Part shown: in pieces, positions 8,873-18,142 of the stretch | How positions within the stretch are numbered: position 1 is the first letter of the stretch | Layout of the letters: each line of letters begins with the position of its first letter | NCBI GenBank assembly: GCA_903881085.1 | Contig: CAIRSA010000096.1 | Span: 1 to 38,674, forward strand | Direction of reading: 5' to 3' | DNA length: 38,674 bases | DNA from: an uncultured Acidobacteriia bacterium | Lineage (GTDB): Bacteria; Acidobacteriota; Terriglobia; Bryobacterales; Bryobacteraceae | The notes under the pieces: model-generated | The model's input: only the letters and a program-made list of their open reading frames with translations | Told to the model about the DNA's origin: nothing | The model's database searches: none | Translations under genes and position numbers: made by a program

Positions 8873-10756
8873 TTAGATCGCGGGCAGAGCGTCGCGCCGC
8901 ACCGTCACCACGGTGATGTCGTCGTTCTGCCCCCAATCGTTGGCAGCCTGCGCGATCTGTTGCGCAGGTTTCCCGCTGATCTCCCGTGTGCGGTCGAAGC
9001 CAAACAGCTCCCCTTGTTTGTTCGCGGCCTCAATCACACCATCTGAAAGAAATGTAAGTGCCGCGCCGGGTTCTAGCATGAGCTGTGTCTCCTCGTAAGT
9101 AACATCAGGGGACAGGCCCAGTGGCAGGCCCGAACTTACTTCCACTTCCGCTCCTTTTAGATAGGGCGCAAGGTGGCCGGCATTGGCGATCGAGACCTGG
9201 CCGTTCGCCTTCATGCTGGTGCAGCAGCAGGTGACGAATCCGCCGTGGGTCTTGCCTGCAATGGCGCGATTCAAGTGGACCAGCACATCTCCTGGACTCT
9301 TCGATGCCAGATCTCCAAGCGCGCCGATCACTGCCGAAGCCAGCATCGCAGCCTTCATTCCCTTGCCGCTTACATCGCCCACAACAACCAGAATGGAACC
9401 ATCGCCGACGGACAGGATCTGATAGAAATCCCCGCCCACTTCCGATGCGGGACGGTATTCTGTCTCCGTCACGAAACCAGGCGCGCTGATCGCTGAAGCC
9501 ATCAACGACTGCATCGCGCGGGCCGATTCCAACTCGCCGCGCATGCGCAGTTCTTCACGATGCGTGCGCTGGAATCGCCGCAATAAAACCAGCATCATCA
9601 GGCATGGCGCGATGGTCATGGCGATATTGGGAAGGTAAACCTGCATGCCATGGATGCTGGTGTTCATTGTCTGGTTGTAATGCAATGAAATACTCGCTGG
9701 GATTAGGCCCCAGCCGGCAAGACTTCCAAGAACGTTAGATGTTCCTCTACTCAGAAAGTCAAGAAGAAGTGCAAGGACAAACAGTAGTTCTTCGCGACGA
9801 AGGCAGTGGATCCGCCGCAGCAGAACATACGTGCAGCTGATACTCATTACTACGTACATCAGACTGGTGACGCCGAACATGTTCCACTGAAAAAGTATTC
9901 CAATAAATGCCAGAGCGGCTCCCAATTGCACGCATCGAACCCACCATCCAGGCTGCATTCCCAGGAACAGCCATACGAACTGAATGGTGAGGATGGCGAG
10001 GAAGGTCTTAACCATGGCCTGAAACCATTCGGGGAATTGCCCGCCCTCAATGACTAAGGGTATGAACACGCCGATGGCCACCGGCAGTACCAGGTTCCAC
10101 ATTCCAAACCACAGATATTCGCGATGAGAACGGTCGAAGAGATAAAGCAGCAATACAAACAGGCCGGTCAGCAAGCCTACAATGCCCTGCAGGAAAGTAG
10201 GCTGCAACATCACTAGAATGGCATTGCGCTGATTTGTTCTACTTCGTTCCCCATAGCCTGCCAAAAAGCCGGGGCTTGCGGCAAGCACCTCATCAACGAT
10301 GCCGCCGGAGTCGGGCGTCATCCAGACTCTGACGGCGAGCAGCACGTTACCGTCGGTGGGGACGGCGTTCCTGGTGAAACTCCAGATATTGCCGGTTTGC
10401 TTTTGACCATTTGCATCGCCAAGCACCCCCGCAGTGCCGATGCGCGTGCCATTGGCATAGATTTCGTAAGAGTCGTAGATTGCCGCGAAGTAAATGGCGT
10501 AGTCTTTGCCTTGCAAGCCAGCGGGGATGTTCAACACCGTTCGATACCAGCCATAGCCGCTGAGCGCTGGATATCCGGCGTCCTTCCAGGCCTTGGGAAC
10601 CTCAATCTCTGCCCACTGCGAATCGTCGAAGTCCGCTGCGGCCCAGCGCACGTCATCGCCCGGATGGAACTTCCATTTGCCGGCGAGATTCTGCGGGCGA
10701 TCCTGCGCTTGCAGGATCGAGCAAGCGAGCAGCAGCAGACCTGATACTCGTCTCAC
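8873..10756 (-). CDS. Membrane-bound SpoIIE-family PP2C protein phosphatase with extracytoplasmic sugar-binding-like domain
   Basis: The 627-residue protein has three parts. A signal peptide (...LLACSILQAQ) is followed by a beta-galactosidase-type jelly-roll domain at about residues 20-165 (LAGKWKF, FDDSQWAEIEVPKAW, GYGWYRTVLNIP, YEIYANGTRIG). About seven membrane helices lie at 185-395. A cytoplasmic SpoIIE/PP2C phosphatase occupies about 420-620, with the metal-binding motifs GGDFYQ (D443), GDVSGKGMKAAM (D461), NAGHLAPYL, FLSDGVIEA (D572) and NDDITVV (D612/D613). Such proteins usually dephosphorylate anti-sigma-factor antagonists. The architecture suggests that a ligand outside the membrane controls the phosphatase; no partner kinase or STAS gene is in the window. 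The start is a GTG one base after the cynS stop, so the two genes are very probably translated from one mRNA. Confidence 0.9.
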   Translation of the reverse strand: MRRVSGLLLLACSILQAQDRPQNLAGKWKFHPGDDVRWAAADFDDSQWAEIEVPKAWKDAGYPALSGYGWYRTVLNIPAGLQGKDYAIYFAAIYDSYEIYANGTRIGTAGVLGDANGQKQTGNIWSFTRNAVPTDGNVLLAVRVWMTPDSGGIVDEVLAASPGFLAGYGERSRTNQRNAILVMLQPTFLQGIVGLLTGLFVLLLYLFDRSHREYLWFGMWNLVLPVAIGVFIPLVIEGGQFPEWFQAMVKTFLAILTIQFVWLFLGMQPGWWVRCVQLGAALAFIGILFQWNMFGVTSLMYVVMSISCTYVLLRRIHCLRREELLFVLALLLDFLSRGTSNVLGSLAGWGLIPASISLHYNQTMNTSIHGMQVYLPNIAMTIAPCLMMLVLLRRFQRTHREELRMRGELESARAMQSLMASAISAPGFVTETEYRPASEVGGDFYQILSVGDGSILVVVGDVSGKGMKAAMLASAVIGALGDLASKSPGDVLVHLNRAIAGKTHGGFVTCCCTSMKANGQVSIANAGHLAPYLKGAEVEVSSGLPLGLSPDVTYEETQLMLEPGAALTFLSDGVIEAANKQGELFGFDRTREISGKPAQQIAQAANDWGQNDDITVVTVRRDALPAI

Positions 10757-10757
10757 G

Positions 10758-11207
10758 TCAGAATCGCTTATATGGCAGGAATTTTCCAGACATGGTGATC
10801 TTCACGCGGTCGCCCTTCGGGTCGGGCTCACGCTCAATCTGCATGTTGAAATCGATGGCGCTCATGATGCCATCGCCGAACTCTTCGTTGATCAGCTGCT
10901 TCCACGTAGGCCCGTAGCCCTGCACCAGTTCGTAAAAGCGGTAGACCAACGGATCGCTCGGCGGCATCATTTGCGTTGCGCCGCGCTCTTCGGGGGGTTC
11001 GGCAAGCAGCAGGGCCATCTCTTCGTCGAGGTCCAGCAGCGTGCCGGCTTTCTTCGCTTCGTCGACGGTCAGCATCTGGTGGCCTAGCAACGCCGCGGTG
11101 TAGAACACTGGCGAGGCATCGCCAAGCGCAGCCGCGATGGCTTTCCAGGTCAGTCCGAGGCGGCGCTTGGCGTCAAGTACATGTTCGGTTACGTCCACTC
11201 TGGTCAT
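10758..11207 (-). CDS. cynS: Cyanate hydratase (cyanase)
   Basis: Cyanase converts cyanate and bicarbonate to carbamate and CO2, and carbamate breaks down to ammonia and CO2. The 149-residue length matches the family. The N-terminal part is the helical DNA-binding-like fold (LTWKAIAAALGDASPVFYTAALLGHQMLT) and the C-terminal part holds the active site. R90, E93 and S116 correspond to the catalytic Arg, Glu and Ser of the E. coli enzyme (motifs YRFYELVQGYGP and GDGIMSAIDF). An AAAGGT sequence lies 9 bases before the ATG, and a TACAAT hexamer (minus strand, 11221-11226) may be its -10 box. It is the first gene of a pair with the phosphatase. Cyanase is usually found with a cyanate transporter or carbonic anhydrase; neither is here. 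Confidence 0.96.
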   Translation of the reverse strand: MTRVDVTEHVLDAKRRLGLTWKAIAAALGDASPVFYTAALLGHQMLTVDEAKKAGTLLDLDEEMALLLAEPPEERGATQMMPPSDPLVYRFYELVQGYGPTWKQLINEEFGDGIMSAIDFNMQIEREPDPKGDRVKITMSGKFLPYKRF

Positions 11208-11233
11208 AAGCTAGACCTTTATTGTAACCAGTA

Positions 11234-12868
11234 TTACTGCTTCTTCTTCGCGCCTGCTCCGCCAGGCATACGAAGCCGGTTAGTGGGTGTCGCGGCTTCG
11301 CGAACGCGCGCGAACTCGTCGTCCTTTTCCTTCCACATCGCTGCTAGTTTCTTAGCACGGTCTGGTTGCGCGGAGGCGAGGTTCTTCAGTTCGCTGCGGT
11401 CTTTGCTCAGGTCGTACAACTCCCACTCGCCCTCAGTACCGGTGGCGATCAGCTTCCAGTCGCCCACGCGAATTGCGCGGTTATTAGAGTGGTTGAAGTA
11501 GATGTATTCGTGCGGCGCTGTGCCATCTTTCTGGAACGCGGATGCCAGGCTGCGCCCGGCGAGCTTTGGTGCACCGGCGGGCACGTTCTTGTTGGCGTCT
11601 CCGCCGGCGAGATCGACGAGCGTCGGCAGAATGTCCACGAAGTGGCAGGTATTGTGGCGCAGCTTGTTTTTGTCTTTGATGCCGTTCGGCCAGGTGACGA
11701 TCATCGGCGATGAGATGCCGCCTTCGTTCACCCACGACTTATGCAATCTCAGAGGCGTGTTCGAATTCGTCGCCCAACCGGGGCCCAGCCCAAGATACGA
11801 ATTTGCCGAGCCTGCCGGGGCATTCTTATCGTGGCCATCGCCGCGGATCAACTGCTCCGAACTGGCGCCATTATCGGAAAGGAAAATCACCACGGTGTCG
11901 CGCTCTGCCCCCATCGCCTTCACTTGGTCGAGCACTTTGCCGATCTCCGTATCCATGCGCGTGATCATCGCCGCATGGATGGCCATTTTCAAGCGCTGGA
12001 ATTTCTTCTGCTCAGGAGTGAGCGTTTCCCACGGCACGGCACGCATCACTTCCCCAGGGCCGATCTTGGCGATCAGTTCTTCGTCTGGCGTGTTCCACTT
12101 GGTCCACATGTTGGCCTCGCGCGGCGCCAGCGGACAGTTCACAATACCCATGCGCTTCATGCGGGCATGTTTGCGTTCGCGCGCCGTATCCCAACCTTCG
12201 GTGAATCGCCCTTCGTAATGCTTGATATCTTCCGGCATCGCATGCAGCGGGAAGTGCGGCGAATGCGGCGCCAGATACATAAAGAACGGATCGTCCTTAT
12301 GTTCTGAGGCGTGCTCCTTCAAAAACTTCACCGCGTAGTCTGAGATGGCGACCGTGGAATAGTAATTGTCTTCGGGCTTCGGCTGCGGCAGCGCTTTGCC
12401 GTCCAGATCGAGCCGGCGCGGCGTGAAATAGCGGTCTTCGTCGAGCAGGGTGTAGGAGTGATCGAAGCCCACGCCCTCTTTCGGAGTGAAGCGGATATGC
12501 CATTTGCCGGAGTGATAGCTGCGGTAACCGAGCGGCTTCAGATGATTCGGAATGAACTGCGTGAAGCTCGGCACGTTGCCTGGCGTCATGATGTCCGATG
12601 CCGTCTGCTGCGCGTAGTAGCCCGTGAGCAGGCTGCCGCGCGAGGGGCCGCAACGCGCCGTGGAATAGGCTTGCGTGAAGCGCAGACCGTTGGCGGCTAG
12701 CTTATCGAGGTTCGGCGTGTCGATGTCGCCGCCGTAGCATCCCGCATCTGAGAAGCCCATGTCGTCCGCCAGAATCAGCAGGAAATTCGGCTTCTTGGAA
12801 GGCGCGGCCGGCAGCGCAGTGGCTGCAGTGGCGACGCCGATGTTTTTCAGGAACTGTCTTCGATTCAC
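11234..12868 (-). CDS. Sulfatase (type I, formylglycine-dependent) with twin-arginine-like leader
   Basis: The 544-residue protein belongs to the alkaline-phosphatase-like sulfatases, which hydrolyse sulfate esters. The leader MNRRQFLKNIGVATAATALP has an RRxFL motif and is a likely Tat signal. The metal-binding segment is ILADDMGFSDAGCYGG (D35, D36). The formylglycine motif is C73-G-P-S-R77, within ARCGPSRGSLLTG. A second metal site is FLSDNGAS, and the C-terminal region has RAIRVGDWKLIA, typical of arylsulfatases. Activity needs a formylglycine-generating enzyme, which is not in the window. The start codon is GTG with no clear Shine-Dalgarno sequence. It is divergent from a second sulfatase with only 29 bases between the start codons. 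The sulfated substrate is unknown. Confidence 0.93.
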   Translation of the reverse strand: MNRRQFLKNIGVATAATALPAAPSKKPNFLLILADDMGFSDAGCYGGDIDTPNLDKLAANGLRFTQAYSTARCGPSRGSLLTGYYAQQTASDIMTPGNVPSFTQFIPNHLKPLGYRSYHSGKWHIRFTPKEGVGFDHSYTLLDEDRYFTPRRLDLDGKALPQPKPEDNYYSTVAISDYAVKFLKEHASEHKDDPFFMYLAPHSPHFPLHAMPEDIKHYEGRFTEGWDTARERKHARMKRMGIVNCPLAPREANMWTKWNTPDEELIAKIGPGEVMRAVPWETLTPEQKKFQRLKMAIHAAMITRMDTEIGKVLDQVKAMGAERDTVVIFLSDNGASSEQLIRGDGHDKNAPAGSANSYLGLGPGWATNSNTPLRLHKSWVNEGGISSPMIVTWPNGIKDKNKLRHNTCHFVDILPTLVDLAGGDANKNVPAGAPKLAGRSLASAFQKDGTAPHEYIYFNHSNNRAIRVGDWKLIATGTEGEWELYDLSKDRSELKNLASAQPDRAKKLAAMWKEKDDEFARVREAATPTNRLRMPGGAGAKKKQ

Positions 12869-12897
12869 CGCATTATTATGTCAAAATTGGAGTTCTC

Positions 12898-14313
12898 ATG
12901 ATGAACCGACGCTCCTTCCTGGCAAGCCTGACCGCTGGCGCTTTATACTCTGCGCAACCGAAGACCAATCTTATTCTGATTCTTGCCGACGATTTCGGCG
13001 CACACGACCTGGGCTGCTACGGGAACAAATACTTCGCCACGCCGAACATTGACCGGCTGGCAGCGGAGGGTGCGAAGTTCACCAATGCCTATGCCGCTTG
13101 TCCGGTGTGCTCGCCCACGCGCGGCAGCATCATGACTGGCCGCTATCCCGTCCGCACAGGAGTCACCGATTGGATCCCCGGCCGCGTGCACGATCCGAAG
13201 GGTCCCATCACCACGCCGCGCACTGCCACGGAACTAAAGCTATCGGAAACTACGATCGCCGAAGCGCTCAAGCCGGCGGGTTACAAGAGTGGGAGTTTCG
13301 GTAAGTGGCATTTGGGCGGCAAAGGTTTTCTGCCGACCGACCAAGGTTTCGACCTCAATGTTGGCGGCAACGAAAGCGGCAGTCCGCCGCGCAGCGGCAA
13401 GCCTTACTATGGCCCGTTTGAGCTGCCGAATCTTTCGGCGACGGCCAATGATTTCCTGCCCGAACTGCTGACTCGCGCGGTGGCCAAATTCATTGATGAA
13501 AACAAGGCTGGTCCATTCTTTATCTACTTCCCGCATTACTCTGTGCACCTGCCGCTAGGCGCGCCGGAAGCGGAAGTCGAAAAGCACAAGGCCAAAGCGG
13601 CGGGCCGCTATGAGCCGACGTATGCAGCGATGGTGGAAGCGATGGACCGCTCCGTTGGCGCAGTGCTCGATGCCGTCGACAAGGCGGGCGTTGCCGGCCA
13701 CACGCTAGTGATGTTCTTCTCCGACAATGGCGGCCTGAACTTCGAAGGGAAAGGCAAACAGCGCATCACAGACAATGCACCACTGCGCGCCGGCAAGGGG
13801 CATCTTTACGAGGGTGGCATCCGCGAGCCTTTATTAATGCGTCTTCCAGGCAAGATAAAGCCGGGCACCGTGATCGATACGCCGGTGAGCAGCGTCGACT
13901 TCTTCCCTACCCTGTGTGCGCTGGCCGGTGCGAAGAGTGGCAAGGTGGATGGCGTGGACATCATGCCATTAGCGCGAGGCGGCAAGCTGCGCGATCGCGC
14001 GTTGTACTGGCACTATCCGCACTATTCCAATCAGGGCGGCGAGCCTGGCAGTGCGATTCGCGAAGGCGACTGGAAGCTGATCGAATTCCATGCCGATGGA
14101 CGTCGCGAGCTGTTCAATGTGCGTGAGGACGAAGGCGAAAAGATCAATCTGGTTGAGAAGCGCGCCGATGTGGCAAGGCGTTTGGCTGGAAAGCTCGCTG
14201 CATGGCGCAATGAGTCGGGCGCGATCATGCCGCAGAAGAATCCGGCGGCCGATCCGAATTGGCCGGGGTTGCAGTTGACGGGCGGCGAGAAGCCCACGCC
14301 TATTGCAAGGTAG
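12898..14313 (+). CDS. Sulfatase (type I, formylglycine-dependent) with twin-arginine-like leader
   Basis: The 471-residue protein has a leader with RRSFL (MMNRRSFLASLTAGALYSAQ) that suggests Tat export. The first metal site is ILADDFGAHDLGCYG. The formylglycine motif is C71-S-P-T-R75 in PVCSPTRGSIMTGRYP. Further family signals are GKWHLGGKGF, FFSDNGGLNFEG, GKGHLYEGGIREPLL and AIREGDWKLIEF. It is not a close copy of the divergent neighbour: the shared parts are limited to family motifs, so the two probably act on different sulfate positions or sugars. Two adjacent ATG codons are possible starts; GGAG lies 5 and 8 bases before them. The 3' end overlaps that of the convergent rhamnosidase gene by 14 bp. 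Confidence 0.93.
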   Translation: MMNRRSFLASLTAGALYSAQPKTNLILILADDFGAHDLGCYGNKYFATPNIDRLAAEGAKFTNAYAACPVCSPTRGSIMTGRYPVRTGVTDWIPGRVHDPKGPITTPRTATELKLSETTIAEALKPAGYKSGSFGKWHLGGKGFLPTDQGFDLNVGGNESGSPPRSGKPYYGPFELPNLSATANDFLPELLTRAVAKFIDENKAGPFFIYFPHYSVHLPLGAPEAEVEKHKAKAAGRYEPTYAAMVEAMDRSVGAVLDAVDKAGVAGHTLVMFFSDNGGLNFEGKGKQRITDNAPLRAGKGHLYEGGIREPLLMRLPGKIKPGTVIDTPVSSVDFFPTLCALAGAKSGKVDGVDIMPLARGGKLRDRALYWHYPHYSNQGGEPGSAIREGDWKLIEFHADGRRELFNVREDEGEKINLVEKRADVARRLAGKLAAWRNESGAIMPQKNPAADPNWPGLQLTGGEKPTPIAR

Positions 14314-16867
14314 TTGTGAACGAATAACTGCCTGCGCTGACGTTTTGTGAACTCGCATCGGGCATCACAATTGTGGCGGTTGTGTTGCCAGGGATTGTTA
14401 CTTTCAGTTCGAACTGTCCGGCTGGGTTCAGCGTCCAACCGGCTGCCACCATCCCTTGCGCAGTAAGAAGCGTGCCACTGGCGCTGGTTAGACCGCCCAC
14501 GACCGAAGGCTTGATGACTAGTTGCTTGTATCCGATACTGCCAGGAGCCTGCTGAATTCCAACCAGGTTCGATGTGAACCATTCGTCGAGCGCGCCAAAC
14601 ATCAAGTGGTTCTGCGAATCTCCGGCGAGCGGTCCATCCCAGCTTTCGGTCAGCGACGTAGCGCCGTGGGCGATCTGGAAGCCGTAACTCGGGCTGGTGG
14701 TTTGCGTCGCGACGTCGAACAGTACGTCGTCGCGGCCCGCTGCCGAAAGCGCGCGGATAAAGGCCTGCCACGCAACCACGCCCGTGTTGACGTGGTTTCC
14801 GGCCGCTCGTATGCTCGCTACCAGATTGTCCACAACCGCTTTCTGTTCTGTGGCCGGCACCACGCCCATGTCAAGCGCCATCGCCATGGCAGCCTGCTGT
14901 CCTGTGTCGTAGGTGTGGTTCGCCAGATCCAGGTACTTGGCGTTGAACGCCGAGGCGATGGAAGTAGCGAGGGCAGCGTAAGTATCGGCGTCCTTCTGGT
15001 TCCCGAGCAGCACAGCGATCTTACTTAAAGTAACCGCTGAACGGTAGTACCCATAAGTGGCGACGATCTCGGTGGGTGTATTTTGGACAGGAATGTTCCA
15101 ATCGTTCAATCCGTAGTCAAGCAGATTCCGCTTAGACTTACTCGTCAAATGCCCAAGAAAGCTCTTCATGTTGGGATAGTAAGTCTGCAAAAGGCGTGCA
15201 TCGCCATAAGTCAGATAGGCATTGTACAGCGCCAGGATCATGGCGTCTCCCCAGTTCGGGTCGTCGCGGAACGGCTCGCCGTAGATCGAATAGTCGGCAT
15301 AAGCGGGAACAAAATCGGGGACCAGCCCTGTATCCGTTTGTCCCTCTGCCATGTTTCGGGCGATGGTGCGGATGTACGCAGAGATATCGTAATTGCGTGT
15401 GATTGAGCCGAAGACGCCATTCAAATCGCCTAGCCAGCCGAGCTTTTCGCGGTCAGGGCAATCGGTGAAGATGGAGATCATGTTGCTCTGAATTGCCCGA
15501 TTGATGATGGTGTGAATGCTATTCAATAGAGGATTGGAACTAGTGAAGGAGCCGGAAACCTCATTCGCTCCACGCACTACGAAGCCGGTGATCGTGTCGG
15601 CGGTTGGCGCAGCAGGCAGGCCCTCCACAAGCAGGTAACGGAAGCCGTGATACACAAAAGTAGGATGCCACGTCTCCACGCCATTTCCTGAGAGCGTGTA
15701 GGTGTCGAAGATAGGCATGCCGCCCATGGTCTGCACGTTCAAGGAGCCATCAGGATTGAGTATCTCAGCAATGCTAAGCGTGATGCGCGTACCGGCGGGC
15801 CCACTTACTTGCAACTGTTGGTAGCCGGCGAAGTTCACGCCCATATCGAACAGATATACGCCGGACTTCACTTGCGACACAGCAACCGGCTTGACGGTTT
15901 CAAAGACGCGGACAGGCGGCGCAGCGCGCCAGGAAAGCACAGTGGCAGGCGATGGAGGTGTGCTCAGCGAAGCGTTGGTCCAATCGGCGGGAACCATGCG
16001 CGCGTCGTAATCCTCACCGCCGAACCAGGAAGAAAACACCGTCGCGCCCAGCGCCGTTTGCCAATCGGGACCGCTGTAGACAGCCAAAGTGGATTCATCT
16101 TCGTACGTGATCTCCAACTGCGCGATCATCTTCAATGGCGACGGCGCAGGAAGCTTTAAACTGACGAAGCGGCCCGGAGTATCGACCGTGTTGTACATGC
16201 CGTTGCCAAGGCCGACCTGAATCGTATTCGCGCCTTGCAGCAGTTGCGCAGTAACATCGTAAGTGGCGTATTCGACCTGTTTGGAATAGTCAGTATTTCC
16301 CGGTGTAAGTATGTCCGCCGAGACAGCCGCCCCGTTCAGAGTTGCCGAATACATACCCAATCCGGTTATGTACAGCCGGGCGCGCCTCACCGCCTGGCCA
16401 ACCACAAACGCCTGCTGAAAAACGGGCAGCGGTTGCCCATACGTCCAGGTTGGATGGCTGATCCACTGTGCCAGCCAGTCGCGCGGCGAGAGCAGGCCCA
16501 TCTCAAAGGAGGCCGGCGCGCTCCAGTCTGAAGGAGTCGATGAATCGGGCTCGCTCCAAACACGCACCTGCCAGTACACGCGGTCCCGTGAATGCAGCGC
16601 AGCGTCGCCATAGACGATATTCTGCGACTCGCCGGAAGTCACCTTGCCGCTGTTCCAAAGATCGGCGAAACCAATCTGCAGGAGCGCCGCGCTCGACGCC
16701 GCACGCACCTGATAGGCCGTCTGGATTCCATTTGTTGAATTCCAGCCCAACCGCGGTGCAGTGACATCCATGCCGATCGGGTTAACGCGGTTCTCCGTCT
16801 GCAGCCGCACGGGTTGCGCCCAGGCAACGGAGCCAAGTAACAAAAGCAAAAGCAAAGGAACGGACAT
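14300..16867 (-). CDS. Alpha-L-rhamnosidase, glycoside hydrolase family 78
   Basis: The enzyme releases terminal alpha-L-rhamnose from glycosides or polysaccharides by an inverting mechanism. The 855-residue protein starts with a signal peptide (MSVPLLLLLLLGSVAWAQ). The N-terminal beta domains include GWNSTNGIQTAYQVR and YWQVRVWSE. The carbohydrate-binding-like segment RRARLYITGLGMYSATLNG lies at about 161-179, and the (alpha/alpha)6 barrel starts near residue 440. The catalytic block FTDCPDREKLGWLGDL gives D469, E474 and D481 in the spacing of the known GH78 catalytic and substrate-binding acids, and SLTESWDG gives E741 as the probable second catalytic carboxylate. It lies 30 bp downstream of narK on the same strand, so it could receive read-through from the nitrate operon. 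Functionally it fits better with the adjacent sulfatases. Confidence 0.95.
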   Translation of the reverse strand: MSVPLLLLLLLGSVAWAQPVRLQTENRVNPIGMDVTAPRLGWNSTNGIQTAYQVRAASSAALLQIGFADLWNSGKVTSGESQNIVYGDAALHSRDRVYWQVRVWSEPDSSTPSDWSAPASFEMGLLSPRDWLAQWISHPTWTYGQPLPVFQQAFVVGQAVRRARLYITGLGMYSATLNGAAVSADILTPGNTDYSKQVEYATYDVTAQLLQGANTIQVGLGNGMYNTVDTPGRFVSLKLPAPSPLKMIAQLEITYEDESTLAVYSGPDWQTALGATVFSSWFGGEDYDARMVPADWTNASLSTPPSPATVLSWRAAPPVRVFETVKPVAVSQVKSGVYLFDMGVNFAGYQQLQVSGPAGTRITLSIAEILNPDGSLNVQTMGGMPIFDTYTLSGNGVETWHPTFVYHGFRYLLVEGLPAAPTADTITGFVVRGANEVSGSFTSSNPLLNSIHTIINRAIQSNMISIFTDCPDREKLGWLGDLNGVFGSITRNYDISAYIRTIARNMAEGQTDTGLVPDFVPAYADYSIYGEPFRDDPNWGDAMILALYNAYLTYGDARLLQTYYPNMKSFLGHLTSKSKRNLLDYGLNDWNIPVQNTPTEIVATYGYYRSAVTLSKIAVLLGNQKDADTYAALATSIASAFNAKYLDLANHTYDTGQQAAMAMALDMGVVPATEQKAVVDNLVASIRAAGNHVNTGVVAWQAFIRALSAAGRDDVLFDVATQTTSPSYGFQIAHGATSLTESWDGPLAGDSQNHLMFGALDEWFTSNLVGIQQAPGSIGYKQLVIKPSVVGGLTSASGTLLTAQGMVAAGWTLNPAGQFELKVTIPGNTTATIVMPDASSQNVSAGSYSFTTTLQ

Positions 16868-16897
16868 TATCCGAACCTTACCACAGATCCGCGCGCC

Positions 16898-18142
16898 TTA
16901 AGCCGCCAACCCTTTGAACCATTCGCGATAGCAGAACACGCCCGTGCGTTCCGTGGCTTCACTATCCCATTGACGGGACCATTCCGAGCCTAATCGGACC
17001 AGGACAACGAAGCCCGCCAGGCCGATCGCGGCGAAGCAAAGGAAACCGGTTGAGTAAGTGCCACTGCGGTCTTTCAAAGTACCAAGCAACGAAGGCAGAA
17101 TGAATCCGCCAATCCCGCCGGCCGCGCCAACCAGGCCGGTGACGATGCCGACCGAGGTTGGAAAACGCTGTGGGACCAGCTGGAATATTGCGCCATTGCC
17201 GATGCCAAGCAGCGCCATGGTGAGCATGAAAACGCCCACCGCGATCTGCAACGGAGGCAGCGTCGAAATGCCCAACGTGAACAGGCCCACGCCCAACAAC
17301 ACAGAGAGCAACACGCGATAGCCGCCGAAACGATCGGCCAGCCAGCCACCGATTGGCCGCACGCCGCTGCCGCAAATCACGATCAGTGTGGCGATGTCGC
17401 CGGCATTTACTTTGGTCAAATGATACTGGTCAACGAAGAACAATGTAAGGAATGTCGCCAAGCCAACGAAGCCGCCAAAAGTGATGCTGTACAGCGCGCA
17501 AAACCAGCGCGTATCGGCCTCGGCCAGAAGCGCCTTGTAGCCGGAAAGTCCAATCGGTTTGCGAGGCGCCGGACTCTCTTTGGCAATCAACGCAAAGATG
17601 ATCAGCACCGCCATGACCGGCAGAGCGGCGATACCGAAAGCTGCCTTCCATCCCAAGCTCGCGGCGATGCGCGGAATGAATAGCGTAGCCAGAACCGTAC
17701 CGGAATTCCCTGCCCCGGCGATGCCCAGCGCGGTGCCCTGCATCTCCGGCGGATACCAGCGGCTGGCCAACGGCAGCGCGACGGCGAAGCTTGCGCCGGC
17801 TACTCCAAGCAGAATTCCCACCAGATAAAAATGCTGCAGTTCCGTCGCCCACAACCATCCGGCAAGCAGCGGCAGTATCGTGAAGTTCAAGCCCATGATG
17901 CCGGTCATCTTGCCGCCGATGCGGTCCGCCAGTGCGCCCATCAACGGCCGGAAGAACGAACCCGCCAGCAGCGGCACGGAAACAAGAAAGCCCTTTTGCG
18001 TGGCCGATAAGTGCAATGACTCACCGAGAAACGGGCCCAACGGTCCAAGAATTACCCACACCATGAAGCTGACGTCAAAGTATAAAAACGATGCGAGCAG
18101 GGTAGGCCAATGGCCTGCCTTAAAAAATGCTTTCCAGTTCAT
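16898..18142 (-). CDS. narK: Nitrate/nitrite transporter, NarK/NNP family of the major facilitator superfamily
   Basis: The 414-residue, 12-helix transporter imports nitrate and may export nitrite. NNP family signatures are present: a conserved arginine in FFRPLMGALADRIGG (R65) and another in GVRPIGGWLADRFGG (R262), both expected to bind nitrate, plus the two glycine-rich nitrate signatures AGAGNSG (142-148) and GAAGGIGGF (339-347). The ATG at 18142 is chosen because it forms an ATGA overlap with the nirD stop codon and has GGAG 8 bases upstream. An in-frame GTG three codons earlier is less likely. It is the last gene of the nitrate operon. Confidence 0.93.
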   Translation of the reverse strand: MNWKAFFKAGHWPTLLASFLYFDVSFMVWVILGPLGPFLGESLHLSATQKGFLVSVPLLAGSFFRPLMGALADRIGGKMTGIMGLNFTILPLLAGWLWATELQHFYLVGILLGVAGASFAVALPLASRWYPPEMQGTALGIAGAGNSGTVLATLFIPRIAASLGWKAAFGIAALPVMAVLIIFALIAKESPAPRKPIGLSGYKALLAEADTRWFCALYSITFGGFVGLATFLTLFFVDQYHLTKVNAGDIATLIVICGSGVRPIGGWLADRFGGYRVLLSVLLGVGLFTLGISTLPPLQIAVGVFMLTMALLGIGNGAIFQLVPQRFPTSVGIVTGLVGAAGGIGGFILPSLLGTLKDRSGTYSTGFLCFAAIGLAGFVVLVRLGSEWSRQWDSEATERTGVFCYREWFKGLAA

